Program-made: the position numbers and the translations under genes | The notes under the pieces: model-generated | The model's input: the letters and a program-made list of their open reading frames with translations, nothing else | Database searches by the model: none | Told to the model about the DNA's origin: nothing | Source: Phycisphaerae bacterium | Lineage (GTDB): Bacteria > Planctomycetota > Phycisphaerae > Sedimentisphaerales > Anaerohalosphaeraceae | Assembly: GCA_014859965.1 (NCBI GenBank) | Contig: JACZKQ010000153.1 | Span: forward strand, 1-45,331 | Direction of reading: 5' to 3' | Length of the DNA: 45,331 nucleotides | In this document: positions 1-7,554 of the stretch, piece by piece | Position numbering within the stretch: the first letter of the stretch is position 1 | Layout: every line of letters starts with the position of its first letter

Positions 1-132
1 CCCCCAACCTCCCCCGCAACAAAAAGGCCGTTTTGGAAAAACAAACCCAATCTCAACATTGCACGGAAATCATAAGTGCTTGCATATAGGGTGTTTGCGT
101 GAAGTGATCAACGAAACGCAAAGGCACCGACC

Positions 133-175
133 CCAAAACAAAGCCAAACAAAGCCAAAATCAAGCCAAATAAGCC
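133..175. repeat. short tandem AAGCCAAA-type repeat upstream of purC
   Basis: Four imperfect copies of a 9-11 base unit built on AAGCCAAA (caaagccaaa, caaagccaaa, tcaagccaaa, taagcc) lie about 50 bases before the purC promoter. Nothing else recognisable is seen between base 1 and the promoter. The repeat could be a regulatory leader or simple slippage; I see no evidence for either. Confidence 0.4.
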
Positions 176-224
176 CCCCCTGCACCAACACATTCGCTTT
201 CCGCGTCGTAAGACCAAATGCCGA

Positions 225-253
225 TTGACATCGCGGCCGCGAAATCGTAACAT
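225..253 (+). promoter_or_regulatory. sigma-70-type promoter for the purC operon
   Basis: A perfect -35 box TTGACA (225-230) is followed after 17 bases by TAACAT (248-253), which matches the -10 consensus at four of six positions. Transcription would start near 260 and leave a leader of roughly 30 bases holding the ribosome site CAGGAG (276-281) before the purC ATG at 289. Confidence 0.6.
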
Positions 254-288
254 GCCGCCGGTTCGTTTGTTCTTATTCAGGAGTATTT

Positions 289-1179
289 ATGACAGATATA
301 GTGCTTCAGACCAACATAAAGGGCGTGCCGGTCCGGCACGGCAAAGTGCGCGACATTTACGACCTCGGCGACAAACTTCTCATCGTCGCCTCGGACAGAA
401 TCAGTGCATTTGACGTCATTATGAAGACCGGAATCTCGCGCAAAGGCATCGTTTTGACGAAAATTTCGCGTTTCTGGTTCGATCTGCTCGCCGGAACCGT
501 CGAAAACCACCTGATTTCCGACGAAATAGGCGATTTCCCGTCGCCGTTCTGCGACCATCCCGAACTCGCCGGCCGCAGCATGCTCGTCCAAAAAACCCGC
601 GTATTGCCCGTAGAATGCGTTATTCGAGGCTATCTCGCCGGTTCCGGATGGAAGGAGTACCAGAAAACCCAGACCGTCTGCGGCATAAAACTCCCCGCCA
701 ACCTGCGGCAATGCGACAAACTGCCAAAACCTATTTTTACGCCCTCCACCAAGGCCGAACAGGGCGAACACGACGAAAACATCAGTTTTGACCGCTGCGT
801 CGACACAATTGGCGAAGAATACGCCAAATATGTACGCGACAAGAGCATTGAGATATTCTCCAAAGCCAGCGCACACGCCGAATCCAAAGGCATCATCCTC
901 GCCGATACGAAATTCGAATGGGGCGTTGTGGACGGCAAAATCATTTTAATCGACGAGGTGCTCACGCCCGATTCGTCGCGGTTCTGGCCCGCCGATACGT
1001 ACGAACCGGGCCGCGACCAGGAGAGTTACGACAAGCAGTTTGTCCGTAATTATCTGGAAGAGATCAACTTTGACAAGTCCGGCGCAGGCGTCGCGCTGCC
1101 CGCCGACATTTCCGAGAAGACCTCCGCCAAGTACATCGAGGCCTACGAGCGGCTCACGGGCAAGGCGTTCGAAGTGTAG
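289..1179 (+). CDS. purC: phosphoribosylaminoimidazole-succinocarboxamide synthase (SAICAR synthetase)
   Basis: A cytoplasmic enzyme of de novo purine synthesis that joins CAIR and aspartate using ATP. The 296-residue protein has the family N-terminus with HGKVRDIYDLGDKLLIVASDRISAFD (quoted in parts: HGKVRDIYD, ASDRISAFD), then VECVIRGYLAGSGWKEY near residue 110, DEVLTPDSSRFW near 225 and SYDKQFVRNYL near 245. The length fits the longer, yeast-like SAICAR synthetases. The ATG sits 7 bases behind AGGAG. The gene is the first of an apparent operon with an ABC ATPase, an MFS transporter and a PHP phosphatase. Only purC itself has an obvious purine role. Confidence 0.95.
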   Translation: MTDIVLQTNIKGVPVRHGKVRDIYDLGDKLLIVASDRISAFDVIMKTGISRKGIVLTKISRFWFDLLAGTVENHLISDEIGDFPSPFCDHPELAGRSMLVQKTRVLPVECVIRGYLAGSGWKEYQKTQTVCGIKLPANLRQCDKLPKPIFTPSTKAEQGEHDENISFDRCVDTIGEEYAKYVRDKSIEIFSKASAHAESKGIILADTKFEWGVVDGKIILIDEVLTPDSSRFWPADTYEPGRDQESYDKQFVRNYLEEINFDKSGAGVALPADISEKTSAKYIEAYERLTGKAFEV

Positions 1180-1189
1180 GCGCCCGCGC

Positions 1190-1975
1190 ATGAGCGAACC
1201 GGTGGTCCATCTTGAGAACGTGGCTTTCCGGAGAAAGACCAAGCAGATCCTCCATGACGTCTCATGGCGCATCGAAAAAGGTACGCAATGGACGCTGTTG
1301 GGGGCCAATGGTTCAGGCAAGACGACGCTGCTGAAGATCATAACCGGCTACGAATGGCCCAGTTCGGGCAGCGTGCACGTGCTGGGCCGGCATTTCGGGG
1401 AATGCTCCATATCCGAACTGCGGACGCTGATCGGCTGGGTGAGTTCGGCGATCGAAGTTCAGTTGCCGCCGCACGATACGGCGCTGGAGATTGTCGTTTC
1501 GGGACTGGCCGCGTCGATCGGGCTGTATCGGGAGTTTTCCGAGGACGAGTTGTCGGCGGCGCGAACGGCCCTTTCACAGGTGGCCGCGGATTTGGATGGC
1601 GACCGGCCGTTCGGTGTGCTTTCGCAGGGCGAGCAGCAGCGGGTGCTGATCGCGCGGGCCATCGTGTGCCGGCCGACATTGCTGATTCTGGATGAGCCGT
1701 GCCTGGGCCTGGACCCGGCGGCGCGTCAGGGTCTGCTCAACGATCTGGCGCGCCTGGCGGCGTGGCCGGATTGTCCGACGATTATTTATGTGACGCACCA
1801 CATCGAGGAGATCGGCCCGTGGATTACGGGTGCGATGCTGCTCAAAGGCGGCCGGTGCGTGGGGCAGGGGCCGCCCGAGGAAATGATTACCAGCGAGCGG
1901 ATGAGCGACGTGTTCTCCGCAGATTGCCGCGTCGTAAGGGCCGGCGGCGGGTTTGGCATGTATGTTGAGGGTTAA
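1190..1975 (+). CDS. ABC transporter ATP-binding protein (YlmA/ModF-like)
   Basis: A 261-residue ABC ATPase with Walker A GANGSGKTT (residues 38-46), signature LSQGEQQR near 145, Walker B LLILDEPCLGLD near 165 and switch histidine in VTHH near 203. The ATG at 1190 lies 10 bases after the purC stop, with no strong ribosome site, so coupling to purC translation is likely. An in-frame ATG at 1040 lies inside purC and was rejected. No permease or substrate-binding gene is adjacent. Stand-alone ATPases of this shape resemble the molybdate-associated YlmA/ModF/PhrA group. The substrate is unknown. Confidence 0.85.
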   Translation: MSEPVVHLENVAFRRKTKQILHDVSWRIEKGTQWTLLGANGSGKTTLLKIITGYEWPSSGSVHVLGRHFGECSISELRTLIGWVSSAIEVQLPPHDTALEIVVSGLAASIGLYREFSEDELSAARTALSQVAADLDGDRPFGVLSQGEQQRVLIARAIVCRPTLLILDEPCLGLDPAARQGLLNDLARLAAWPDCPTIIYVTHHIEEIGPWITGAMLLKGGRCVGQGPPEEMITSERMSDVFSADCRVVRAGGGFGMYVEG

Positions 1976-1981
1976 GAGACT

Positions 1982-3208
1982 GTGGATGCTGTGAGTACAA
2001 CGGGGGGAGGTCGACACCTCGCATTACAATGGGCCCGGCTGATGGCTCTGGCGGCCGTACACTTTATGGCGGACTTTATTCCCGGCTCGATACACTCGGT
2101 GCTGCCGGCGATCCAGACCGAGTTTACGCTCAACATCATACTCGGCGGCATCTTCCTGGGGGCCTTCAACTTTGCTTCCAACTGGGTGCAGGTGTTCACA
2201 GGGCACCTGCGGGCCGAGCGCACCCGGCCGCTGTACATGTACCTGGGTCTCATGCTGGGCGCGGCGATTTGTCTGCTGGCGGTGCTGCCTCGGGCGACCT
2301 CGTCTTTTTCGCTGATGGTCGTGCTTGCGCTGATCGGCGGAAGCGGTGTGGCGATCATTCATCCGGAGGCCCTGCGGGCCGTGCATGCGCTGGATCGCAT
2401 CAGTTCCAGCACCAGCACCGCCGTCTTTATGATCGGCGGCATTCTGGGCTTCGCCTTGGGCGGCAAGTATTCGACTCAGCTTGTGACCTATTTCGGCGGC
2501 GTGCGAGGTCTTTTTCCGCTGGCGGTCCTGCCGATCTTCTGCATCCTGTCCCTGATGTTTCTGAAGGTGCCGCTTGCCGTGGAGCCGCGCCGCGTACGGG
2601 GGCAAGCCGTATCGGTCGGCGCGGCCCAACTGCCGTTTTGGCCGATCATGGCGATGGCGGCGCTGGCGGGCATTTCCACTTCGACCGTTGTCTGGATCGT
2701 GCCGCTGCGGCTGAAGGAATTAGGGTTTGAACTGACCTTCGGCGGCTACACGGTGATGATGTTTTCATTAGGCGCCGGCGCGGGCGCCTTTTTCTGGGCG
2801 ACGCTGGCGCGGCACATGCAGCAGATTGCCTGTGCGATGACTTCGCTGCTGCTGGGCATTCCGCTGCTGATTGCTTACGCACTGACCGCCGCGCATCGCC
2901 CGGCGGCATGGCTGCTTTTTGGCGCAAGTTTCTGTGCATTCGGCTCATTTCCATTGATGGTGTCGATTGCACGGGGGGCTTCGGGGCCGCGGCTCGGGCA
3001 GCGCATGGGTCTGATGGTGGGGGGCACATGGGGCATCGCGAGCCTGTTTCCGATGTTCCTGGCGCCGGCAGCCGATACTTTCGGCAAACATGCGATCCTG
3101 CTGTGGTCGTGGATTGGCTATGCACTGGCGGTTGCGGCCGGCGGGTACCTGCTGTTGAGCATGCGCCGCCCGGCCGACGTCAAGGAGCTGCACGCATTAT
3201 GCCAATGA
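1982..3208 (+). CDS. MFS transporter, fosmidomycin-resistance (Fsr)-like
   Basis: A 408-residue hydrophobic protein with about 12 membrane segments. The first helix region (LMALAAVHFMADFIPGSIHSVLP) with a conserved H and D in the membrane resembles the Fsr branch of the major facilitator superfamily. The second half repeats the fold from about residue 220. The chosen GTG at 1982 follows GAGGG (1967-1971); a second GTG at 1991 is also possible. It starts 6 bases after the ATPase stop and overlaps the next gene, so it belongs to the same operon. Substrate cannot be told; Fsr itself exports fosmidomycin. Confidence 0.8.
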   Translation: MDAVSTTGGGRHLALQWARLMALAAVHFMADFIPGSIHSVLPAIQTEFTLNIILGGIFLGAFNFASNWVQVFTGHLRAERTRPLYMYLGLMLGAAICLLAVLPRATSSFSLMVVLALIGGSGVAIIHPEALRAVHALDRISSSTSTAVFMIGGILGFALGGKYSTQLVTYFGGVRGLFPLAVLPIFCILSLMFLKVPLAVEPRRVRGQAVSVGAAQLPFWPIMAMAALAGISTSTVVWIVPLRLKELGFELTFGGYTVMMFSLGAGAGAFFWATLARHMQQIACAMTSLLLGIPLLIAYALTAAHRPAAWLLFGASFCAFGSFPLMVSIARGASGPRLGQRMGLMVGGTWGIASLFPMFLAPAADTFGKHAILLWSWIGYALAVAAGGYLLLSMRRPADVKELHALCQ

Positions 3209-3960
3209 CGTACGACATGCACATCCATACCGATTATTGCGGGCACTGCTCCGGCATGAGCGTCGAAGCGATCCTGCGGCGCGCCGACGCACTTGGGCTG
3301 GATACGATCGCGATTACCGATCACGTGTTTCGGCGGCAGGATTTGGCTATTATACAGCAAATCGCCGGCGAGGTGAAACGCTGCACGCCGCGGTGCCGGG
3401 TCATTATCGGCGCCGAGGTCGACGTCGACGGCAGGTACGCCGACGGGCGGCTCGTCACGGACAACGTGGGCGGGCTGGATTATGTCATCGCGGGTTTTCA
3501 CTACGTGCCCACGGTGGGCATTTATCCGCACCGCCCGGACGACTGCGTTCTGACGCCCGACGAGTTCTTCGCGGCGTGGCGCAGCTCTCTGTTGGGGATC
3601 GTGTCGAACCCGGTCGTGAGCACGCTTGCGCATCCGGGCCGACTGCCGGCTTCGGTTCTGGATGCGAAGATTTATTTCGACAAGATGCTCGCGGTCTACG
3701 TCGAAGCGGCCCGGCGCAGCGCTGAGAATCATATCGCCTGGGAGATCAACGAGCTGACGGGCATGCGGCTCAACGACGGCTATCGTGACCGGTGGCACCG
3801 CATCTATGAGATCGCCCTGGAGGCCGGGGTCAAGCTCATCTACGGATCCGACGCACACGACCCGTTGTCCATGGGGCTGGACGCATTCACTCGCGAAACC
3901 TTGAAGAAGCTCCCCGCCGGCTGCCTGTCGACGCCGGACGATGTGATCCGAACTTCCTGA
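3199..3960 (+). CDS. PHP-domain phosphoesterase (histidinol-phosphatase/YcdX-like)
   Basis: A 253-residue metal-dependent phosphoesterase of the PHP family. Metal ligands are visible in order: HIHTDYCGH near residue 7, AITDH near 40, GAEVDVDG near 74, AGFHY near 98, THPGR-like TLAHPGR near 140, and GSDAHD near 220. Its ATG overlaps the MFS gene stop by 10 bases, which points to coupled translation. The family includes histidinol phosphatases, YcdX-type phosphatases and polymerase proofreading domains. No histidine biosynthesis gene is near, so the substrate is open. Confidence 0.8.
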   Translation: MPMTYDMHIHTDYCGHCSGMSVEAILRRADALGLDTIAITDHVFRRQDLAIIQQIAGEVKRCTPRCRVIIGAEVDVDGRYADGRLVTDNVGGLDYVIAGFHYVPTVGIYPHRPDDCVLTPDEFFAAWRSSLLGIVSNPVVSTLAHPGRLPASVLDAKIYFDKMLAVYVEAARRSAENHIAWEINELTGMRLNDGYRDRWHRIYEIALEAGVKLIYGSDAHDPLSMGLDAFTRETLKKLPAGCLSTPDDVIRTS

Positions 3961-3966
3961 TACGTT

Positions 3967-4161
3967 CTACAGCTTCCAGGCGCGGGCGAAGGCCTCGAAG
4001 CTTCTGTCGTAGGTCTTCTCCGCTTCGGGCGGGAAGCAGCAGCCCGGAAGCTGGCGGCTGGCGAGATGATACGCGATGCAATCGCAGCAGAGGCCGCGTT
4101 TGCCGCAACTGGTATAGGTGCACGTGCAGTTCTTCAGGTTCTTTTCTTTTTTGCATTCCAC
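3967..4161 (-). CDS. small cysteine-rich protein, DUF6485-like
   Basis: A 64-residue protein opening MECKKEKNLKNCTCTY with ten cysteines, followed by a helix ending in YDRSFEAFARAWKL. The pattern CTCTYxxCGKRGLCCDCIAYH and CCFPPEAEKTYDRSF matches what I recall of the DUF6485 family. The cysteine spacing suggests a metal or Fe-S site, but function is unknown. It converges on the PHP gene, with 6 bases between stops. Confidence 0.8.
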   Translation of the reverse strand: MECKKEKNLKNCTCTYTSCGKRGLCCDCIAYHLASRQLPGCCFPPEAEKTYDRSFEAFARAWKL

Positions 4162-4268
4162 GGTCGCTTCTCCATGTTCGAGACGGTAAGATTCTGTCGT
4201 ATCCGTGCATAGCTAACAGAAATGCCCCGCCGGTATCAACAAAAAAAACGGATTCGCCGGTTTGCGGG

Positions 4269-4297
4269 TTCCCCATGCACGGAGGTTGACCTATAAT
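4269..4297 (+). promoter_or_regulatory. possible promoter for the isoaspartyl methyltransferase gene
   Basis: A perfect -10 hexamer TATAAT (4292-4297) has a weak -35 candidate TTCCCC 17 bases upstream. The ATG at 4296 overlaps the -10, which argues for starting the gene at 4326 instead, behind AAGGGGG (4311-4317). Confidence 0.35.
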
Positions 4298-4325
4298 GGG
4301 CTGTACAAGAAAGGGGGCTTTGCCG

Positions 4326-5162
4326 ATGGGCACAGCACAACATATCGAGAGAGTGACCGTGGGGAGCGGCCTTGTCGGCATGCTGGGTGTTTGTCTGCTT
4401 CTGGGAGGCTGCGACCGGCCCAAATCGCCCACAGACATCCCATCGAGGATTCCAGGCACGTCGGCCGACCATGTGTCGCCCGATGCTTCGTACGATGCGG
4501 ATTGGCCGCGGCCTCGTTCGCAGGATCGGCTCGGGGAGCGGCGGCGGATGGTTGAGCAGATCGCCGATTACGGCGTCGGCGATGCGGACATTCTGGCGGC
4601 AATGGGCGAGGTGCCCCGGCACTGGTTCGTCAACGAGGGCGAGCAGCCGTTCGCATACGACGACCGGCCGCTGCCTATCGGTCATGGTCAGACGATTTCC
4701 CAGCCTTTCATCGTGGCCTATATGACGCGGCTGCTCGAACCGGACGCCGACGCGAAGGTACTGGAAATCGGCACCGGCTCGGGTTATCAAGCGGCGGTTC
4801 TGAATGAATTCACGCCGCACGTGTTCACGATAGAGATCGTCGAACCGCTCGGGCGACAGGCCCGGGAGCGCTTTGCCGAGCATGGTTACAGCAGCATACA
4901 GACGCACATCGGCGACGGCTACAAGGGCTGGCCCGAACATGCGCCGTTCGATGCGATTATCGTGACGTGCGCGCCGGACGCCATTCCGCAAGCGCTTATC
5001 GATCAGCTCAAGCCGACCGGCCGCATGGTTATTCCGGTCGGCGGCGTCTTCAGCATCCAGCAACTCGTTCTCGTCACTAAAGAACGCGACGGCTCCATCT
5101 CCCAACGTTCCATGATGCCGGTCCGGTTCGTCCCAATGGTCCCGGACAACACACCGCAGTGA
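4326..5162 (+). CDS. pcm: protein-L-isoaspartate O-methyltransferase with lipoprotein-type N-terminus
   Basis: A methyltransferase that repairs isoaspartyl residues using S-adenosylmethionine. The catalytic part carries the family motifs VPRHWFVNE, LPIGHGQTISQPFIVAYM, the SAM-binding LEIGTGSGYQAAVL, GDGYKGWPEHAPFDAIIVTC and LKPTGRMVIPVG. The unusual part is the first 30 residues: a hydrophobic stretch VGSGLVGMLGVCLLLGGC followed by Asp, Arg and Pro looks like a signal peptide with a lipobox (LLGGC). A linker of about 40 residues precedes the enzyme. The start at 4326 is preferred because of AAGGGGG at good spacing. It is convergent with rluD across a repeat element. Confidence 0.88.
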   Translation: MGTAQHIERVTVGSGLVGMLGVCLLLGGCDRPKSPTDIPSRIPGTSADHVSPDASYDADWPRPRSQDRLGERRRMVEQIADYGVGDADILAAMGEVPRHWFVNEGEQPFAYDDRPLPIGHGQTISQPFIVAYMTRLLEPDADAKVLEIGTGSGYQAAVLNEFTPHVFTIEIVEPLGRQARERFAEHGYSSIQTHIGDGYKGWPEHAPFDAIIVTCAPDAIPQALIDQLKPTGRMVIPVGGVFSIQQLVLVTKERDGSISQRSMMPVRFVPMVPDNTPQ

Positions 5163-5258
5163 CGTGAGCATGGCGCACAGCGGAACCGATCTCGCATAAT
5201 CTGGGTTCAGGGCGTTGTCCCCTGCCAAAGTTCAGCCGACGCGTCCGCCGTCTGGGCC

Positions 5259-5339
5259 GATTTTGGCCTCTGCCCAACCGGTTTTGCTCTCCATTGTCGG
5301 TGCAGGTTGGGTTTGGGATACGGACATCCGGAGAATGCG
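5259..5339 (+). repeat. dispersed intergenic repeat, type 2, copy A
   Basis: This 81-base segment matches 16650-16730 at 75 of 81 positions by my alignment. It contains the core ACCGGTTTTGCTC and ends GACATCCGGAGAATGCG. It fills the gap between the convergent stops of pcm and the pseudouridine synthase gene. No ORF in it looks coding. Confidence 0.8.
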
Positions 5340-5363
5340 CCCGCCCTGCAGAAGAAGGGCTGG

Positions 5364-6440
5364 TTATGCTTTTCGGAATTTGCGGAGTTTTTCCAGCAGG
5401 GCCTGCATGTCGGGCGGCAGGGGGGCTTCGAATGTCATGAGCTGTCCTGTGGAGGGGTGTTTGACTTCCAGTTGCCAGGCGTGGAGGGCGGGTCGGTCGA
5501 TGATGGGTTCGGCGACGTCGCTCGGGCGGTCTTCGATCTGCCAGTCGTAGACGATCTTTCCGCCGTACATATCGTCGGCGACGATGGGGTGCTTCAGGTG
5601 CGTCATGTGCACGCGCAACTGGTGGGTGCGTCCGGTCTTGGGCGAGAGCTTGACGAACGCGAAGCCGCGAAACGTCTCCAGCACTTCGTAGAACGTGACG
5701 GCTTCCTTGCCGTCGGCTCGGATCGCACATTTCTCCCGCTTGTGCGGATGGGTGCCCATCGGCAGATCGATGCAGTCGGCCGTCAGTTCGGGCACGCCGT
5801 GCACGACGGCGAGATACGTTTTTCGCGTGGTGCGTTCGGCGAACTGCCGCGATATCTTCCAGTGGGCGTGATCGCTCTTTGCGACGATCATGACGCCGGT
5901 GGTGTTCTTATCCAGTCGGTGCACGATGCCGGGCCGGTAATCGGCATTCACCCCCGACAGCGTGCCGGCGTGGAAAACCAGGCCGTTGACCAGTGTTCCG
6001 CTCTTGTAGCCCCGCGCGGGGTGCACGATCAGGTTGGCCTGTTTGTTGATGACGATGATGTCTTCGTCTTCGTAGAGAATGTCGAGGGGAATCTCTTCCG
6101 GCACGAGTTCGCGGACCTCGCGGGCCGGCAGGATCAGATCGATCTCGTCTCGCGGATTGAGCTTGTGGCTCGGCTTGGCTGGATGGCCGTTGACGTTGAC
6201 GCCCTGTTCTTTGATGAGCTTCTGGAGGCGCGAGCGGCTGAAATGGCTGAACCGCCCGCAGAGATACTTGTCCAGACGCCGGAACTTGAGATTGTTGCCT
6301 ACTCGGAAACGGAGATGCTCCCCGGCGTGCTCGTCGTCGTCGTCCGTCGGCAGGATTTCAATCTCCGTATCGTCGATCAACGGCGCATCGACTTCGAAGA
6401 GTTCCTCCGAATCGTCAAATGTCTGCGTGGAACCGGTCAT
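5364..6440 (-). CDS. rluD: RluA/RluD-family 23S rRNA pseudouridine synthase
   Basis: A 358-residue pseudouridine synthase with an N-terminal S4 RNA-binding domain (YLCGRFSHFSRSRLQKLIKEQGVNVNG, about residues 58-85) and the catalytic motif PGIVHRLDKNTTGVMIVAK with its Asp near residue 177. Later motifs KTYLAVVHG, SPKTGRTHQLRVH and HPIVADDMYGG are standard for RluA/RluD. The first 50 residues are acidic and extra. Family membership is firm; whether it modifies the RluD positions of 23S rRNA is inferred from domain layout. The start lies 3 bases after the stop of the upstream TPR-like gene, so the two are co-transcribed. Confidence 0.9.
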   Translation of the reverse strand: MTGSTQTFDDSEELFEVDAPLIDDTEIEILPTDDDDEHAGEHLRFRVGNNLKFRRLDKYLCGRFSHFSRSRLQKLIKEQGVNVNGHPAKPSHKLNPRDEIDLILPAREVRELVPEEIPLDILYEDEDIIVINKQANLIVHPARGYKSGTLVNGLVFHAGTLSGVNADYRPGIVHRLDKNTTGVMIVAKSDHAHWKISRQFAERTTRKTYLAVVHGVPELTADCIDLPMGTHPHKREKCAIRADGKEAVTFYEVLETFRGFAFVKLSPKTGRTHQLRVHMTHLKHPIVADDMYGGKIVYDWQIEDRPSDVAEPIIDRPALHAWQLEVKHPSTGQLMTFEAPLPPDMQALLEKLRKFRKA

Positions 6441-6443
6441 GGT

Positions 6444-7331
6444 TTACGGATTGGTGTCCGGCGATTCAGTCTGCTGTGCGGCATCGCCGTCCGTCTCTAT
6501 GTTTGAGGGATCCGTCTGGGGTGCGTCTTCGACAGGCGACTCATTTTCCTGCGTTTCGGCAGGGGCGGCGGTCGCGTCGCCGATCACGACTGGCTCGGCG
6601 GCGGCGGGATCCGGCGAGATGGATAACGGGGTCGCCGCGGCCGCTTCGGGTTTAGGGGCGGTCGCCGCAAACGTGAACTGCATCTGATTGTCCTGCATGT
6701 TGTCCAATCGCTGCCGGGCCTGTGCGGGGAACACTGTGGCCGCATAGTCCGCGTCGGCAATGATGCCGTTGTAGATCTCTTCGGCGGTGATGTACTCGCC
6801 GACCTCTTCGGCGCACAGGCCCAGTCCGAACCGGGCCATCGCCGTCAATGTCGCGTTGCCCTCGGCAAGCAGCAGGGCCTTCTCGTATGCCTGGCGTGCT
6901 TCCTTGACGCGCTGTCCTACGATGTCGGCGTCCATCTCGGCCGCGCGGTAATGGAGATCGGCACGCAGGGCTTCGCCGTGTTTGATTAAGAGCATCGCCG
7001 ATATCTGCGGCGACTTTGTATTATCAACGCCCATCTCCAGTCTGTTGGCGGCGATCATGATGACGTCGCCGCTGTCGATGTCCTGCTGCTGGTTCTGGAT
7101 GGCGTTCAGCTTGCTCATGTTGAATTGTTCGATCAGCGAAATCGCCTCGGCCTGCTGCTGGGCCTGCGCCTCGCCGCGTATGCTCTTGCCGTAGACATAG
7201 ACAACTCCGGCGGTGACAATCAGGACGACCCCGATAATGGTCCTGAGATTTCGCCGGACGAAATCCGGAAAGTGCGCAATCCAGTCAGCCAACTCATTTT
7301 TCTTTAGTTCATGGCGATGTTCAGCGTCCAT
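6444..7331 (-). CDS. membrane-anchored TPR-like protein
   Basis: A 295-residue protein: a basic cytoplasmic start with HELKKNELADWI, one membrane helix at about residues 31-48 (TIIGVVLIVTAGVVYVYG), a helical middle with a tetratricopeptide-like run (ARQAYEKALLLAEGNATLTAMARFGLGLCAEEVGEY), and a Pro/Ala/Glu/Asp-rich tail of about 80 residues. The layout resembles YfgM-type proteins, which work with the secretion machinery, but sequence alone cannot prove that. It is the first gene of a two-gene unit with the pseudouridine synthase. Confidence 0.8.
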   Translation of the reverse strand: MDAEHRHELKKNELADWIAHFPDFVRRNLRTIIGVVLIVTAGVVYVYGKSIRGEAQAQQQAEAISLIEQFNMSKLNAIQNQQQDIDSGDVIMIAANRLEMGVDNTKSPQISAMLLIKHGEALRADLHYRAAEMDADIVGQRVKEARQAYEKALLLAEGNATLTAMARFGLGLCAEEVGEYITAEEIYNGIIADADYAATVFPAQARQRLDNMQDNQMQFTFAATAPKPEAAAATPLSISPDPAAAEPVVIGDATAAPAETQENESPVEDAPQTDPSNIETDGDAAQQTESPDTNP

Positions 7332-7412
7332 TTACTGTTCTCTCTCAAATATCTTAATCTTGTGCTTTCTTCGATTCACTGCTACACACGGGCCTTGTAT
7401 TGTCCGATTAAC

Positions 7413-7442
7413 AGTATACTACGCGCCGCCTTTAGTTGTAAA
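7413..7442 (-). promoter_or_regulatory. promoter for the TPR-like/rluD operon
   Basis: On the minus strand TTTACA (7442-7437) and TATACT (7418-7413) are 18 bases apart, about 80 bases before the start codon. AGTATACT is self-complementary, so a promoter on the other strand for the S55 peptidase gene cannot be excluded. Confidence 0.5.
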
Positions 7443-7554
7443 GCTTTTACCTTGCATAAGTTCGACGCGGATTGTAAAATTCCATGTTTACACCCAAGAC
7501 CTACGTACAGACCGCAACCGGCCTGCGTACCGGCCGGCGAGACAGGGTTACCGC

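Noticed and set aside
133-175. CRISPR-like array
   Set aside because: Units of 9-11 bases with no spacers are far too short for CRISPR repeats.
1-252. 66-codon minus-strand frame before purC
   Set aside because: It runs through the purC promoter and a tandem repeat and has no ribosome site or motif.
4296-4325. Earlier ATG for the isoaspartyl methyltransferase
   Set aside because: It overlaps a perfect TATAAT box and has no ribosome site at good spacing; 4326 has AAGGGGG.
5307-6506. 399-codon plus-strand frame opposite the pseudouridine synthase gene
   Set aside because: The minus strand has the S4 domain and the HRLDK catalytic motif; the plus frame shows none.
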